From: Bog-756 sp052143895
GTDB lineage: Bacteria > Actinomycetota > Acidimicrobiia > Acidimicrobiales > RAAP-2
Assembly: GCA_052143895.1 (NCBI GenBank)
Contig: JBKQRT010000031.1
Location: 1-64,000 of the forward strand
Direction of reading: 5' to 3'
Length of the DNA stretch: 64,000 nt
Made by a program: the position numbers and the translations under genes. The notes under the pieces were generated by a model. That model saw only the letters and a program-made list of their open reading frames with translations, made no database searches and was not told the origin of the DNA. Positions 44,619 through 53,685 of the stretch are shown here, in pieces; the first letter of the stretch is position 1; each line of letters starts with the position of its first letter.

Positions 44619-46229
44619 TCAGCTCTCGAATCCGTAGACCCCCCGGGCGTACGTGTCGACCTTGTGGGCGGGCAGCCGCAGCCAGATGGCGGTGAAGTAG
44701 ACGACGAGGCTCCAAGCCGCCACCACCAGCATGTCCCAGTAGAAGGGGATGACGGACCGGCCGCCGCCGAACTGGCCCAGATAGGAGATGAAGGTCATGA
44801 CCACCAGGTAGGGCCAGAGCCAGATGGCCGCCGCCCAGTCCATGGGGGACCGGACCGGGTTGGCGTGGGTGATGCGGGAGATCCCCATCAGGACGTACCC
44901 GAGGACCACCGCCACCATCAGCTTCCAGTCGACCTCCCACCCGCTCCAGTAGATGATGAAGCTGGCCGAGACGAACGAGGCGGGGGCGAGGACCGGCCCC
45001 CACGGCAGGCGGTAGGGCCGCTCGGCGCGGGGCTTCTGAAGGCGCAGTGCCCCGAGGGCCAGCGGGGCACCGGCGTACATGAGGACGGTGGCCGAGGTGA
45101 TGAACCCGACCAGGCTCTGCCACCCAGGGAACGGGAGGAAGAGCAGGAGTCCCATGAGGAAGGTGAAGATGAGCCCGAACACGGGAACATTGGACTTCGC
45201 CGTCGTCCGCTCGAAGATGGACGGGACGTGCCCGTTCTTGCTCATGCCGAAGGTGATCCGGCTGGTGGTGGTGGTGTAGATGAGACCGGAGCCCACCGGG
45301 GCGATGATGGCGTCTGCGTAGAGGATGTAGGCCAGCCAGCTCAAGCCGAGGATCTTGGCTAGTCCGGCGAAGGGTCCGAAGATCCCGGTGAAGCTGACGT
45401 TGGCCCAGCCGTGGGCCAGGGCACCGTGGGGCAGGGCGCCGATGAACACCACCTGCAGCAGGGTGTAGATGGTGGCGCCGAGCAGCATGGAGAAGATGAC
45501 CGCCCGGGGCATGTCGCGCTGCGGATTGCGGCTCTCGCCTCCCAGCTGGACCGCCTGCTCGAAGCCGACCAGCGCGAACACCGCACCACCGGCGCTGACG
45601 GCGGTGAGCACGCCCCGCAGACCGTAGGGGGCGAACCCGGCGCTGGTGAAGTTCGACGTGTCGAAGTGGGTGACGAAGAGCACGACGATGGTGAGCGTAG
45701 GGATGATCACCTTCCAGGTGGTGATGGCGCTGTTGGCCCGGACGAGGAAGCGGACCCCGAACAGGTTGATGGTGACGAACACGGCCATGAGGACCACCGC
45801 GACCAGGTAGCCGGTGCCGGTCAGGACCACCGTGCCATGGACCGTACGGGTCAGGCCGTGCACGTAGTTCGACGAGTACTGGATGGCCGCCTCGACCTCG
45901 ATGGGGGCGGTGCCCACCGCCTGCAGCCAGGAGAACCACCCGAACGACGCCCCGGCCAGTCCGCCGAAGGCGTAGTAGGGGAACCGGGTGGTCCCGCCAC
46001 TGACCGGGAACATCCCGCCGAGCTCGGCGTGCACCAGCGCCAACAGGATGACCGCCACCGATCCGATGAGCCAGGCGATGATGGCCGCCGGCCCACCGAT
46101 GGTGGCGACGAACAGCGCGCCGAACAGCCACCCGGAACCGATGATCGAGCCCTCTGATGTGAGCAGCAGCCCGAAGAAGCCGACGTTGCGGGTGAGCCCG
46201 TCGCCACTCGAGACCGCGGCCTGCTCCAT
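44619..46229 (-). CDS. APC-family amino acid permease
   Basis: A 536-residue amino acid/polyamine transporter with 12 or more membrane segments. LTSEGSIIGSGWLFGAL is the unwound first helix that binds substrate. ALVGFEQAVQLGGESRNPQRDMPRA is the family's helix 6-7 signature, and GMSKNGHVPSIFERT is the conserved loop. Unlike the permease at 4.4 kb, its frame is intact. The start is the ATG at 46229, with AAGGG five bases upstream; the in-frame GTG at 46235 lies inside that site. Substrate unknown. Confidence 0.9.
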   Translation of the reverse strand: MEQAAVSSGDGLTRNVGFFGLLLTSEGSIIGSGWLFGALFVATIGGPAAIIAWLIGSVAVILLALVHAELGGMFPVSGGTTRFPYYAFGGLAGASFGWFSWLQAVGTAPIEVEAAIQYSSNYVHGLTRTVHGTVVLTGTGYLVAVVLMAVFVTINLFGVRFLVRANSAITTWKVIIPTLTIVVLFVTHFDTSNFTSAGFAPYGLRGVLTAVSAGGAVFALVGFEQAVQLGGESRNPQRDMPRAVIFSMLLGATIYTLLQVVFIGALPHGALAHGWANVSFTGIFGPFAGLAKILGLSWLAYILYADAIIAPVGSGLIYTTTTSRITFGMSKNGHVPSIFERTTAKSNVPVFGLIFTFLMGLLLFLPFPGWQSLVGFITSATVLMYAGAPLALGALRLQKPRAERPYRLPWGPVLAPASFVSASFIIYWSGWEVDWKLMVAVVLGYVLMGISRITHANPVRSPMDWAAAIWLWPYLVVMTFISYLGQFGGGRSVIPFYWDMLVVAAWSLVVYFTAIWLRLPAHKVDTYARGVYGFES

Positions 46230-46387
46230 GCGCACCCTTCGTCCGGTCGTTCGTCCTCGGACGGGGCCCGGAGGGCGGAACGTTGGTTGGCGAAGCTACC
46301 GGACACCACCCGTGGCGAAGCGGATGGTCGAGGTGATGAGACCGGGTCCGGCCCGTGGGGCCCGCAACGGCCCCGGCCGGCGCGACC

Positions 46388-47008
46388 TCAGGACCGGTCG
46401 CGGAGCCAGTCGGCGAGGTGCGGTGCTTCGTCCCCGATGGTGGTCTCCTCGCCGTGACCGGTCAGCGTGCGTGTCTCGGGCGGCAGTACCAGCAGGCGGT
46501 CACGGATCGACTCGATGAGGGTGGGGAAGTCCGAGTAGCTGCGGCCGGTCGCCCCAGGGCCTCCCTTGAACAGGGTGTCCCCCGAGAAGAGGACTCCGCC
46601 GGCGCGGTCGTAGAGGCAGCAGCCCCCCGGCGAGTGTCCCGGTGTGTGGATCGCCTCGAGCCGCGTCCCCCCGGCGACGAAGATCGTCCCGTCGGCCAGG
46701 GACCGGTCCGGTGGACGTCCCGGATGGACCGCCTGCCACAGCATGAGGTCGGCGGGGTGCAGCCAGACCGGGGCGCGGAGCATGTCGGCCAGTGCCACGG
46801 CGGCGTCGATGTGGTCGTTGTGGCCGTGGGTGGCGACGATCGCCACCGCGTGCCGGTCCCCGACGGCGGCGGCGATCGGACGGTGGTCGTGGGCGGCGTC
46901 GACCACCACCACCTCGTGCTCGTCGCCCACGATCCAGACGTTGTTCTCGACCTCGAACTCCTCGACGTCGAGCGAGAAGATGCCGGACGTGACCACCCGC
47001 TCGATCAC
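46388..47008 (-). CDS. MBL-fold metallo-hydrolase paired with mscR
   Basis: A 206-residue metallo-beta-lactamase-fold hydrolase. THGHNDH is the HxHxDH metal site, HTPGHSPGG gives the next His, FSGDTLF the bridging Asp, and LTGHGEET the last His. It is of the glyoxalase II/thioester-hydrolase size. Its GTG start overlaps the stop of the mycothiol dehydrogenase gene (47005-47008). The same pair occurs in Mycobacterium tuberculosis (Rv2259-Rv2260). A plausible role is hydrolysis of the S-formylmycothiol thioester; that is inference. Confidence 0.87.
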   Translation of the reverse strand: MIERVVTSGIFSLDVEEFEVENNVWIVGDEHEVVVVDAAHDHRPIAAAVGDRHAVAIVATHGHNDHIDAAVALADMLRAPVWLHPADLMLWQAVHPGRPPDRSLADGTIFVAGGTRLEAIHTPGHSPGGCCLYDRAGGVLFSGDTLFKGGPGATGRSYSDFPTLIESIRDRLLVLPPETRTLTGHGEETTIGDEAPHLADWLRDRS

Positions 47009-48093
47009 CGGACGACCACCACCGAGCGCAGGACCTCGCCGCGCTCCATCCGGTGGAAGGCCTCCTCGACGTCGCCGAGCTCGATGGTCTCGGACACGAA
47101 CCGGTCCAGATCGAGCCGTCCCTGGAGGTGGAGGTCGACCAGCATCGGGAAGTCCCGCGACGGAAGGCAGTCGCCGTACCAGCTCGGCCGCAGCTGCCCG
47201 CCCCGACCGAAGAAGTCGATCATCGGGAGATCGATCCGCATGTCCGGGGTGGGCACCCCGACCTGGACGAGGGTGCCGGCCAGGTCGCGTGCGTAGAAGG
47301 CCTGGGCCATCACCGTGGGACTGCCGACCGCCTCGATGCAGACGTCGGCACCGTTCCCGTCGGTGAGGTCCTGCACGGCGGCCACGACGTCAACGGCGGA
47401 GGCGTCGACCACGTCGGTGGCGCCGAACTCGCGGGCCAGGGCCAGCTTGCCCGGGTCGAGATCGACGGCGATGATCCGGGACGCCCCGGCCAGGCGGGCC
47501 CCGGCCACCGCCGCACACCCCACCCCGCCGCAGCCGAACACCGCCACCGAGTCGCCCGGCCCGACCTCCCCGGTCAGCATGGCCGCCCCCAGGCCGGCCA
47601 TCACACCACAGCCCAGGAGACCGACCGCCTCAGGCCGGGCCGCGGGATCGACCTTGGTGCACTGGCCGGCGGCCACGAGCGTCTTCTCGGCGAAGGCCCC
47701 GATGCCGAGGGCGGGCGTGAGCGGCGTCCCGTCGGCCAGGGTCATGTGCTGACGGGCGTTGTGTGTGTCGAAGCAGTACCAGGGCCGACCGCGGCGGCAG
47801 GAGCGGCACTGCCCGCACACCGCCCGCCAGTTGAGGACCACGAAGTCCCCCGGCGACACCGAGGTCACCCCGTCCCCGACGGCCTCGACGATGCCGGCCG
47901 CCTCGTGCCCGAGCAGGAAGGGGAAGTCGTCGTTGATGCCACCTTCCCGGTAGTGGAGGTCGGTATGGCACACACCGCACGCCTGCACGTGGACGACCGC
48001 CTCCCCGGGGCCCGGGTCGGGCACGGTGATGGTCACCACCGACACGGGTTCCCTCTTGGCCATCGCCACGACTGCACGGACCTCGGACGCCAT
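47005..48093 (-). CDS. mscR: S-(hydroxymethyl)mycothiol dehydrogenase
   Basis: A 362-residue zinc-dependent medium-chain alcohol dehydrogenase. The catalytic-zinc motif is CGVCHTDLHYREGG plus GHEAAGIVEAVG. The structural-zinc cysteines are in CGQCRSCRRGRPWYC, and the NAD site is VFGCGGVGCAAVAGARLAGA followed by DLD. The RPWYCFDTHNARQHMTLADG region matches mycothiol-dependent formaldehyde dehydrogenases. It oxidises the formaldehyde-mycothiol adduct. GAGGAGGG lies six bases before the ATG. The co-translated MBL hydrolase supports the assignment. Mycothiol use also places the organism in the Actinomycetota. Confidence 0.9.
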   Translation of the reverse strand: MASEVRAVVAMAKREPVSVVTITVPDPGPGEAVVHVQACGVCHTDLHYREGGINDDFPFLLGHEAAGIVEAVGDGVTSVSPGDFVVLNWRAVCGQCRSCRRGRPWYCFDTHNARQHMTLADGTPLTPALGIGAFAEKTLVAAGQCTKVDPAARPEAVGLLGCGVMAGLGAAMLTGEVGPGDSVAVFGCGGVGCAAVAGARLAGASRIIAVDLDPGKLALAREFGATDVVDASAVDVVAAVQDLTDGNGADVCIEAVGSPTVMAQAFYARDLAGTLVQVGVPTPDMRIDLPMIDFFGRGGQLRPSWYGDCLPSRDFPMLVDLHLQGRLDLDRFVSETIELGDVEEAFHRMERGEVLRSVVVVR

Positions 48094-48242
48094 GGTGCCC
48101 TCCTCGTCGGCTCGGGCCCAAAGTGTGACATGCGGTCCCGCCGGGGTGGGGGCCGTCCAGCACCGACAGACGCCATCCTGTCGGCAGGATCTCACGCTCG
48201 GTGCCGATCGGTCCGGGATCCGGGGCACTCCGCAGAATCTTC

Positions 48243-48272
48243 TTGACATCGCGAAGTATCCCGCCTTAGGGT
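48243..48272 (+). promoter_or_regulatory. Strong sigma-70-type promoter for secreted-protein gene
   Basis: A consensus -35 TTGACA (48243-48248) and a -10-like TAGGGT (48267-48272) are separated by 18 bases. Transcription would start near 48279, leaving a leader of about 110 bases. The -10 overlaps a small GGGTTACCC palindrome (48270-48278). A consensus -35 is unusual in this window and suggests strong expression. Confidence 0.55.
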
Positions 48273-48388
48273 TACCCAAGTAAGCCAGTAGGTTTTATCG
48301 GATATGGGCAGGGCCCTCCGGAAGGTCGTCCGTCCTGGCGCCAATCGAGCCACGCAACGCCAATCGATCCACACAAGGAGCACTTCCA

Positions 48389-49606
48389 GTGAAAGCATTC
48401 CTGCGTCGTCGCAGCATCCGGGTCATCGCCGCCCTGGCGGTGGTCAGCGGCACGGCCGGCCTGGCCAGCGTGACCGCCCTCACCTCCTCGGCCCAGGCCG
48501 ACCCGTCCTTCGTCTCGGGGTACGCCGGCGTGGGTGCCGACGTCACCCAGGACCTCTACGCCGCCCTCGGGGGCGCCTCGGTGGCCCCGCCGTCGTCCAC
48601 CACCACCTTCTTCACGCCGCTGCACAGCTCGGCGACCACCAACAACAAGATCATCAACTCCTTCGACGCCGACCCGGCTGGCGGCTCGACCACCGCCCCG
48701 GGGTGCGTCACCACCAAGCTCGGCGGCCCGTCGTTCGACCGGCCCAACTCGAGCACGGCCGGCATCGCCGCCCTCCTGGCCGCCGTCAACGGCACCGGTT
48801 GGGAGAACTCGTCGGCCTCCTGCACCAACGCCCCGGTCAACGTGACCGGCCAGATCGACTTCGCCCGGTCGGCCCGCGGGCCCAAGTCGGGCGGGACCAC
48901 CCTCACCTTCATCCCCTTCGGCCGGGACGCGGTGGCCGTGGCCTACTACGACCACAGCACCGGCCACCTGGCCTCACTGACCACGGCCGAGCTGACCACG
49001 CTCTACTCGAGCAGCACCGGCACCTCCACCATCAACGGTGACACGGTCAAGGCGTGCCTGACCCTCTCGGGCTCCACCCCCCGCTCCAACCTGGAGACGG
49101 CCATCGGGGTGTCGGACTCGACGGCCAACACCGCCGCCACCGCCGCCGGCTGCAACCAGATCGAGCAGAACAACGCCAACGACTTCTACACCTTCGCCTC
49201 GACGCTGCCAGCCGGCACCGATGCGGTAATCCCGATCTCCTCGGGCAGCTGGATCGGACAGGCCAACGGCGTCGGCTACGACCGCTCGGCCACCGCCCGA
49301 GCCAACGGCGTGGACCTCGCCGCCATCGACTCGCTGCCCAAGCCCTACACCGGCTCCGCACCGACCGAGGCGCCGAACACGACCTACTACCAGAGCACCC
49401 AGTACGGCTACAACATCTATACGGTGCTGCCGACCTCCAAGCTGTCCGGCTTCACCGGCGACGCCGCCCTCGAGAGCCTGTTCGTCGGATCGAGCTCGGT
49501 CCTCTGCTCCACGACCTACCAGAACGAGGTCCACCTGTTCGGCTTCGACAGCCTGGTCGGGACCGAGGGCACCTGCGGCTCCACCAGCACCACCGGCAAC
49601 AGCTGA
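48389..49606 (+). CDS. Secreted PstS-like periplasmic-binding protein
   Basis: A 405-residue exported protein with a signal peptide ending near ALTSSAQA|DP. GYAGVGADVTQDLYAALGG at the mature N-terminus matches phosphate-binding PstS-type and related actinobacterial surface binding proteins. QIDFARSARGP and LTFIPFGRDAVAVAYYDH continue the two-lobed fold, and STPRSNLE and VIPISSGSWIGQANG follow. No lipobox and no ABC permease genes are seen, so it may be a free surface protein rather than a transporter subunit. AAGGAG is eight bases before the GTG start. Confidence 0.72.
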   Translation: MKAFLRRRSIRVIAALAVVSGTAGLASVTALTSSAQADPSFVSGYAGVGADVTQDLYAALGGASVAPPSSTTTFFTPLHSSATTNNKIINSFDADPAGGSTTAPGCVTTKLGGPSFDRPNSSTAGIAALLAAVNGTGWENSSASCTNAPVNVTGQIDFARSARGPKSGGTTLTFIPFGRDAVAVAYYDHSTGHLASLTTAELTTLYSSSTGTSTINGDTVKACLTLSGSTPRSNLETAIGVSDSTANTAATAAGCNQIEQNNANDFYTFASTLPAGTDAVIPISSGSWIGQANGVGYDRSATARANGVDLAAIDSLPKPYTGSAPTEAPNTTYYQSTQYGYNIYTVLPTSKLSGFTGDAALESLFVGSSSVLCSTTYQNEVHLFGFDSLVGTEGTCGSTSTTGNS

Positions 49607-49688
49607 GCCGACCATCCGTCACCCACCACCCACCGACCCTCGGCCGGCCGGCGGTTGGTGACCACTCCCCACACGAAGGAACGAACCC

Positions 49689-50618
49689 ATGAACAACCGC
49701 ATGCAGGTCGCCACGACCCATTCGGCGCCCCGGATCCGACGACTGGCCCGGTGGGCCGGGGTGGCGGCCGGGGGCGCACTGGCCCTCACCATCACCCTGG
49801 TGAGCGTGGGCGCCACGGCGGCGTCGGCCTCGACCCTCAACGGGGCAGCCACCCCCGCCAACCCCGCCACCCAGGCACCTCTGGGCTCCGCCGGGTCGGC
49901 GACGCCCTTCACCGTGACCCTCCCGGCCAACGCCGCCTGCTCGGGCGACACCGCCACCGACGGCTACCACGTCTACAGCTACCTGGTGCCGCTCGGGACG
50001 GCGCTCTCGGGGGTGACCTTCGTCAACTTCCCCTCCACCGGCTACGGCTTCGTGGACAACACCGGGCTCTACTACGGCCCGGCCAACACGGCCATCGGCA
50101 CCGGTCAGATCGTCTCCATCCCCGACAACTTCGAGTGGGCCCCGTTGGTCGCCGACGACGGCGTGCCGCTCTCCACGCTGCTCTACAGCAACGGCGGCAC
50201 CAGTGGCGCCTGGGAGGCCGGGCTCGCCTGTGCCAACACGCACGGCACCCTCACCGACAACTGGAACACCGAGGTCGACTTCATCACAAATCCGAGCGAT
50301 CCCCACGGCTTCAGCTGGTCGGCCGTGCCCGGTGCGCCTACCACCCTGCGGCTACTGACCCGCACCGTCCCACCGGCCACCCGCGGGACCCCCTTCAGCT
50401 TCCAGCTCCAGGTCGCCGGCGGGGTGTCGCCGTACAAGTGGAAGGCGACGGGCGCCCCCAAGGGGATCAAGCTGGGGAAGACCGGCCTGCTGGCCGGCAC
50501 CCTGAGCACAACGAAGATCAAGGCGGGCACGTACCCGATCACCGTGACCGTGTCCGACTCGGGCAAGAAGTCGGCAAAGCAGACAACCACGCTGGTCATC
50601 GACCTGGTGGTGTCGTAG
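49689..50618 (+). CDS. Secreted protein with putative Ig-like domain
   Basis: A 309-residue exported protein. A signal peptide (AGVAAGGALALTITLVSVGATAASA) is followed by a central beta-rich region without recognised relatives (GYHVYSYLVPLGTALSGVTF). A C-terminal domain has the putative-Ig pattern PPATRGTPFSFQLQVAGGVSPYKWKATG...GTYPITVTVSDS. GAAGGAA lies seven bases before the ATG. It is 83 bases behind the PstS-like gene, on the same strand; both are probably surface proteins made together. It ends 10 bases from the convergent decarboxylase gene. Confidence 0.72.
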   Translation: MNNRMQVATTHSAPRIRRLARWAGVAAGGALALTITLVSVGATAASASTLNGAATPANPATQAPLGSAGSATPFTVTLPANAACSGDTATDGYHVYSYLVPLGTALSGVTFVNFPSTGYGFVDNTGLYYGPANTAIGTGQIVSIPDNFEWAPLVADDGVPLSTLLYSNGGTSGAWEAGLACANTHGTLTDNWNTEVDFITNPSDPHGFSWSAVPGAPTTLRLLTRTVPPATRGTPFSFQLQVAGGVSPYKWKATGAPKGIKLGKTGLLAGTLSTTKIKAGTYPITVTVSDSGKKSAKQTTTLVIDLVVS

Positions 50619-50627
50619 GGAGACCGA

Positions 50628-51989
50628 TCAGGCCATGGTGGCGATGATCTCCTCGATCATGGCCACCGTCGTGTCGGGATGGAGCAGGGCCAGCCGGCCC
50701 ACGGCCTCGCCCTCCCACGTGGTGTGCACGACGAAGCCGATCTGGTCCTCGAGAAGCCGGGCCGACCACCGCTCGTAGTCGGCCCGGCTCCAGCCGGTCC
50801 GACGGAACAGGACCACCGAGAGCTCGGGGCGCCGCATCAGCTCGAGGTAGGGCGTGCGCTCGATGAGGTCGGCTGTCTCCTGGGTCACCGACAAGACGGT
50901 CTCCACCGCGTCGCGGTAGGCGTCGGTGCCGTTGACGGCCAGGGAGAACCACAGTGGAAGCCCGCGGGCCCGCCGGGTCAGGTGGTACGCGTAGTCGCTC
51001 GGGTTCCACTCCTCCTCGTGGATGTGGAGCACGTCGAGGTAGGAGGCGTCCTGGGTGTGGACCGCCTTGGCCAGGTGGGGCTCCCGGTAGATGAGGGCGG
51101 CGCAGTCGAACGGGGCGAACAGCCACTTGTGGGGGTCGACCACCAGCGAGTCGACCTGCTCGATGCCGACGAACCGGTGGCGGGCCGAGGGGGCGAAGAG
51201 CGCCGCGCACCCGTACGCCCCGTCGACGTGGTACCAGAGCGAGCGTTCACTCGCCACCGCCCCGACACCGGCCAGGTCGTCGACGATGCCGGCGTTGGTG
51301 GTGCCGCCGGTGGCCACCACCCCCACCACGTCGGCGCCCCGCGGGTGGGCGTCGAGGGCCACTGTCAGGCCGTGGCCGGTGAGCCGGTGGTCCTCGCAGG
51401 GCACGAGAAGCACTTCGACCCCGAGGACCCGCAGTGCCTTGCCCACCGAGGAGTGGGCCTCCTCGCTGACGGCGAACAGCGGCCGCTCGGGGGCACGGTC
51501 GCCCATGCGATGAGCGGCGGTGTCGCGGGCCACCATAAGGGCGGAGAGGTTCCCGGCAGAGCCGCCCGAGACGAAGCAGCCTCCGGCGCCCGGTGGGAGG
51601 CCGGCCAGCCCGGCCAGCACACCGAGGGCCTGGTTCTCGGCGGCGACCGCCCCGGCCGCCTCCACCCAGGACGTGCCGTTGAGCGACGAGCAGGCCACCA
51701 CCATGTCGAACAGGAGGGACGCCTTGGTCGGCGCCGCCGGGATGAACGAGAGGAAGCGCGGGCTGTCGCAGGACACGACGGCCGTGGCCAGCTCGCGGTC
51801 GAAGATCTGCATGATGCGGCCGGGGTCGCTGCCCTCCGTGTTGATCAGGCCGCGCAGGCTCGCGTCCAGAGACGACGCCTGCGCGCCGCCGTAGTCGAGA
51901 GGGACCGGATCGAGGGCCAGGCGCCACCGGCAGTAGTCGAGGATGAGGGTGGTGAGCTTCTCGTCGTAGACGAACATGGGGTTGCGCAT
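50628..51989 (-). CDS. PLP-dependent amino acid decarboxylase (group II)
   Basis: A 453-residue fold-type I decarboxylase of the glutamate/tyrosine/aromatic-amino-acid family. The lysine that binds pyridoxal phosphate is in VVDPHKWLF. WYHVDGAYG carries the Asp that holds the ring nitrogen, GGCFVSGGSAGNLSALMVAR binds the phosphate, and SEEAHSSVGKA holds the stacking His. The product would be an amine; substrate choice is not readable. AAAGGAC precedes two adjacent ATGs (51992 and 51989); the second has better spacing. Confidence 0.89.
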   Translation of the reverse strand: MRNPMFVYDEKLTTLILDYCRWRLALDPVPLDYGGAQASSLDASLRGLINTEGSDPGRIMQIFDRELATAVVSCDSPRFLSFIPAAPTKASLLFDMVVACSSLNGTSWVEAAGAVAAENQALGVLAGLAGLPPGAGGCFVSGGSAGNLSALMVARDTAAHRMGDRAPERPLFAVSEEAHSSVGKALRVLGVEVLLVPCEDHRLTGHGLTVALDAHPRGADVVGVVATGGTTNAGIVDDLAGVGAVASERSLWYHVDGAYGCAALFAPSARHRFVGIEQVDSLVVDPHKWLFAPFDCAALIYREPHLAKAVHTQDASYLDVLHIHEEEWNPSDYAYHLTRRARGLPLWFSLAVNGTDAYRDAVETVLSVTQETADLIERTPYLELMRRPELSVVLFRRTGWSRADYERWSARLLEDQIGFVVHTTWEGEAVGRLALLHPDTTVAMIEEIIATMA

Positions 51990-52039
51990 CATGTCCTTTC
52001 GCGGTCGCACCATGATCGCAGAGTGGCACCGGCCGCCGT

Positions 52040-52603
52040 CTACGACGTCGACGAGGTCGGTCCTCTCCGGTGCGCCGACACGGCGTAGTCGCCACCCTCG
52101 ACGTACGGGTCGCCGTCCCAGTTCGCCCACCGTCCGGCGGGCACCAGCCCGGCCTGCTCGCAGTGGAGGTCGTACTCGTCCAGGCCGTACCCGCGGTCGA
52201 GGCTGAACCCGGCGATGAGCAACCCGCCGTCGGCCACGTGGCGGGCGCATCCGGCTACCAGTGCCGCCCGAGTCTCCTCGGGCGTGAACAGGGGGACGTT
52301 CCCGGCCATGAGCACGACGTCGAAGCGGCGGCCGAGCTCGAGGTCGGGGATGTCCTCGATGATCCAGGTCAGCTCCGGCGACAGTCGTCGGGCGGTGTCG
52401 ATCATCGAGGGGTCGCGGTCGACACCCACCACCTCCACCCCGCGTCGGGCCAGCTCCCGCGCCACGCGGCCGGTGCCGCACCCGGCGTCCAGCACCGATG
52501 ACGGTCGCCGGGCGACGACGAAGGCAGCCTCACCGTGGATGTCGACCCCGGCCTCGGCCAGCGCATCGAACCGCCGCTGGTACCGATCGCCGTCCCAGCT
52601 CAC
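52040..52603 (-). CDS. Class I SAM-dependent methyltransferase
   Basis: A 187-residue Rossmann-type methyltransferase. VLDAGCGTGRVARELARRG is motif I, VVGVDRDPSM motif II, and FDVVLMAGN and LFTPEETRAALVAGCARHVADGGLLIAGFS follow. It resembles small-molecule methyltransferases rather than DNA-base enzymes: there is no PPY motif. Its GTG start overlaps the stop of the 352-residue putative nuclease gene (52600-52603), and the DNA methyltransferase gene lies upstream. All three form one operon, but a role for this protein in it is unclear. Confidence 0.83.
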   Translation of the reverse strand: MSWDGDRYQRRFDALAEAGVDIHGEAAFVVARRPSSVLDAGCGTGRVARELARRGVEVVGVDRDPSMIDTARRLSPELTWIIEDIPDLELGRRFDVVLMAGNVPLFTPEETRAALVAGCARHVADGGLLIAGFSLDRGYGLDEYDLHCEQAGLVPAGRWANWDGDPYVEGGDYAVSAHRRGPTSSTS

Positions 52604-53658
52604 CGGCCCGACTCCCAAAAGGTGAGCTGGGGGTCGCCGGCCAGCTCCAGCGGGTAGTAGCCGGGAAGCCCTGACATGGGCGTGTCGAGGTAGACCTTGG
52701 CCTCCGGGGGCTGGGCGAACCGGCCGTGGCTCCAACGGATCTCCACATGACCGCGCACGGTGCCGGTGGTGCTGTCGTGCCGGTCGTGGAAGGTGGCGGC
52801 CCAGTCGACCCGCGGCTGCCCGACCGCCGCCGGTGCCACGGCGAAGGACTCCATTTCGAACTGCTCGCGCCAGTCCCACGGGCCGGCGATGCGGAACCGG
52901 GCGGCCGCCCCGGTCCGGCGGTCGTTCCCGAGCACAAAGTAGGGCGCGCTGCCGATCCGCAGCAGACGCCACAGCATCGTCTCGGGAGCCACGCCGGACG
53001 ACGCCAGCCGGTCCGACCACCGGGTCGCCGACGCCCGGCTCACGGCGCGGCAGAGCGAGGCGTAGGCCGCGCGCGAGGCGGCGTCGGGGTAGGAGCGGCC
53101 GGCCAGGGCGCTGCGGAGCGCGACCAGCTGGTCGCGGGAACAGGCGCCGGGAGTCGGGGGGAGCCCGGTGAGGCTGGTGGCGGCCAGACAGGCCCGGTAG
53201 AGGATACCGAGCTCCTCGGGGGCGACCGACCGGTACCAGTCGCCCCGGTCCCATTCGCCGGTGGTGGCGAGCAGCCCCTCGAAGACCCGGCCGGGGGAGG
53301 CGTTGGCCAGGATGTCGGACTCGTACTTGCAGCTGACCAGGTAGACGTGGTCGATCCGCAGGTCGATGGGCGCCACCTCGTCCCCCGGCGACCGCCGTCC
53401 CCCGGTCCACTCGACCATCCTCGGTGGTCTCCCGCGCAGTCCGTCGTCTGCGTCGAGCAGGGCCCGGCCGTTGGCGAACGCCTGGGTCAGCTGATCGGCC
53501 AGCCGACCGGAACGGTGGATCTCGTCGAGCCGGTCCCATACGTCGTCGCCCAGATGGAGCTGGCCGGGCCGGTCGGCCAGGGCCGCCGACACCTCGGGAT
53601 AGGGGAGCGTCCCGAGCGCCGTCCCGAGCTCGGTGGCCGTCGTCCGGTCATCGGGCAC
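52600..53658 (-). CDS. Uncharacterised protein, possible restriction endonuclease
   Basis: A 352-residue protein without a firmly recognised family. Residues 60-125 contain FANGRALL, a Trp-Gly-rich segment, then DLRIDHVYLVSCKYESD. The last part looks like the core of a PD-(D/E)xK-type nuclease: Asp103, then a strand ending Ser-Cys-Lys111, with Ser where Glu or Asp is usual. The remaining 220 residues show no motif. It starts with a GTG 27 bases after the DNA methyltransferase gene, and its stop overlaps the next gene. Position and size suit a type II restriction enzyme; that is inference. Confidence 0.5.
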   Translation of the reverse strand: MPDDRTTATELGTALGTLPYPEVSAALADRPGQLHLGDDVWDRLDEIHRSGRLADQLTQAFANGRALLDADDGLRGRPPRMVEWTGGRRSPGDEVAPIDLRIDHVYLVSCKYESDILANASPGRVFEGLLATTGEWDRGDWYRSVAPEELGILYRACLAATSLTGLPPTPGACSRDQLVALRSALAGRSYPDAASRAAYASLCRAVSRASATRWSDRLASSGVAPETMLWRLLRIGSAPYFVLGNDRRTGAAARFRIAGPWDWREQFEMESFAVAPAAVGQPRVDWAATFHDRHDSTTGTVRGHVEIRWSHGRFAQPPEAKVYLDTPMSGLPGYYPLELAGDPQLTFWESGR

Positions 53659-53685
53659 GGTACGGGTCGCCGTCGACGTGGTCGG

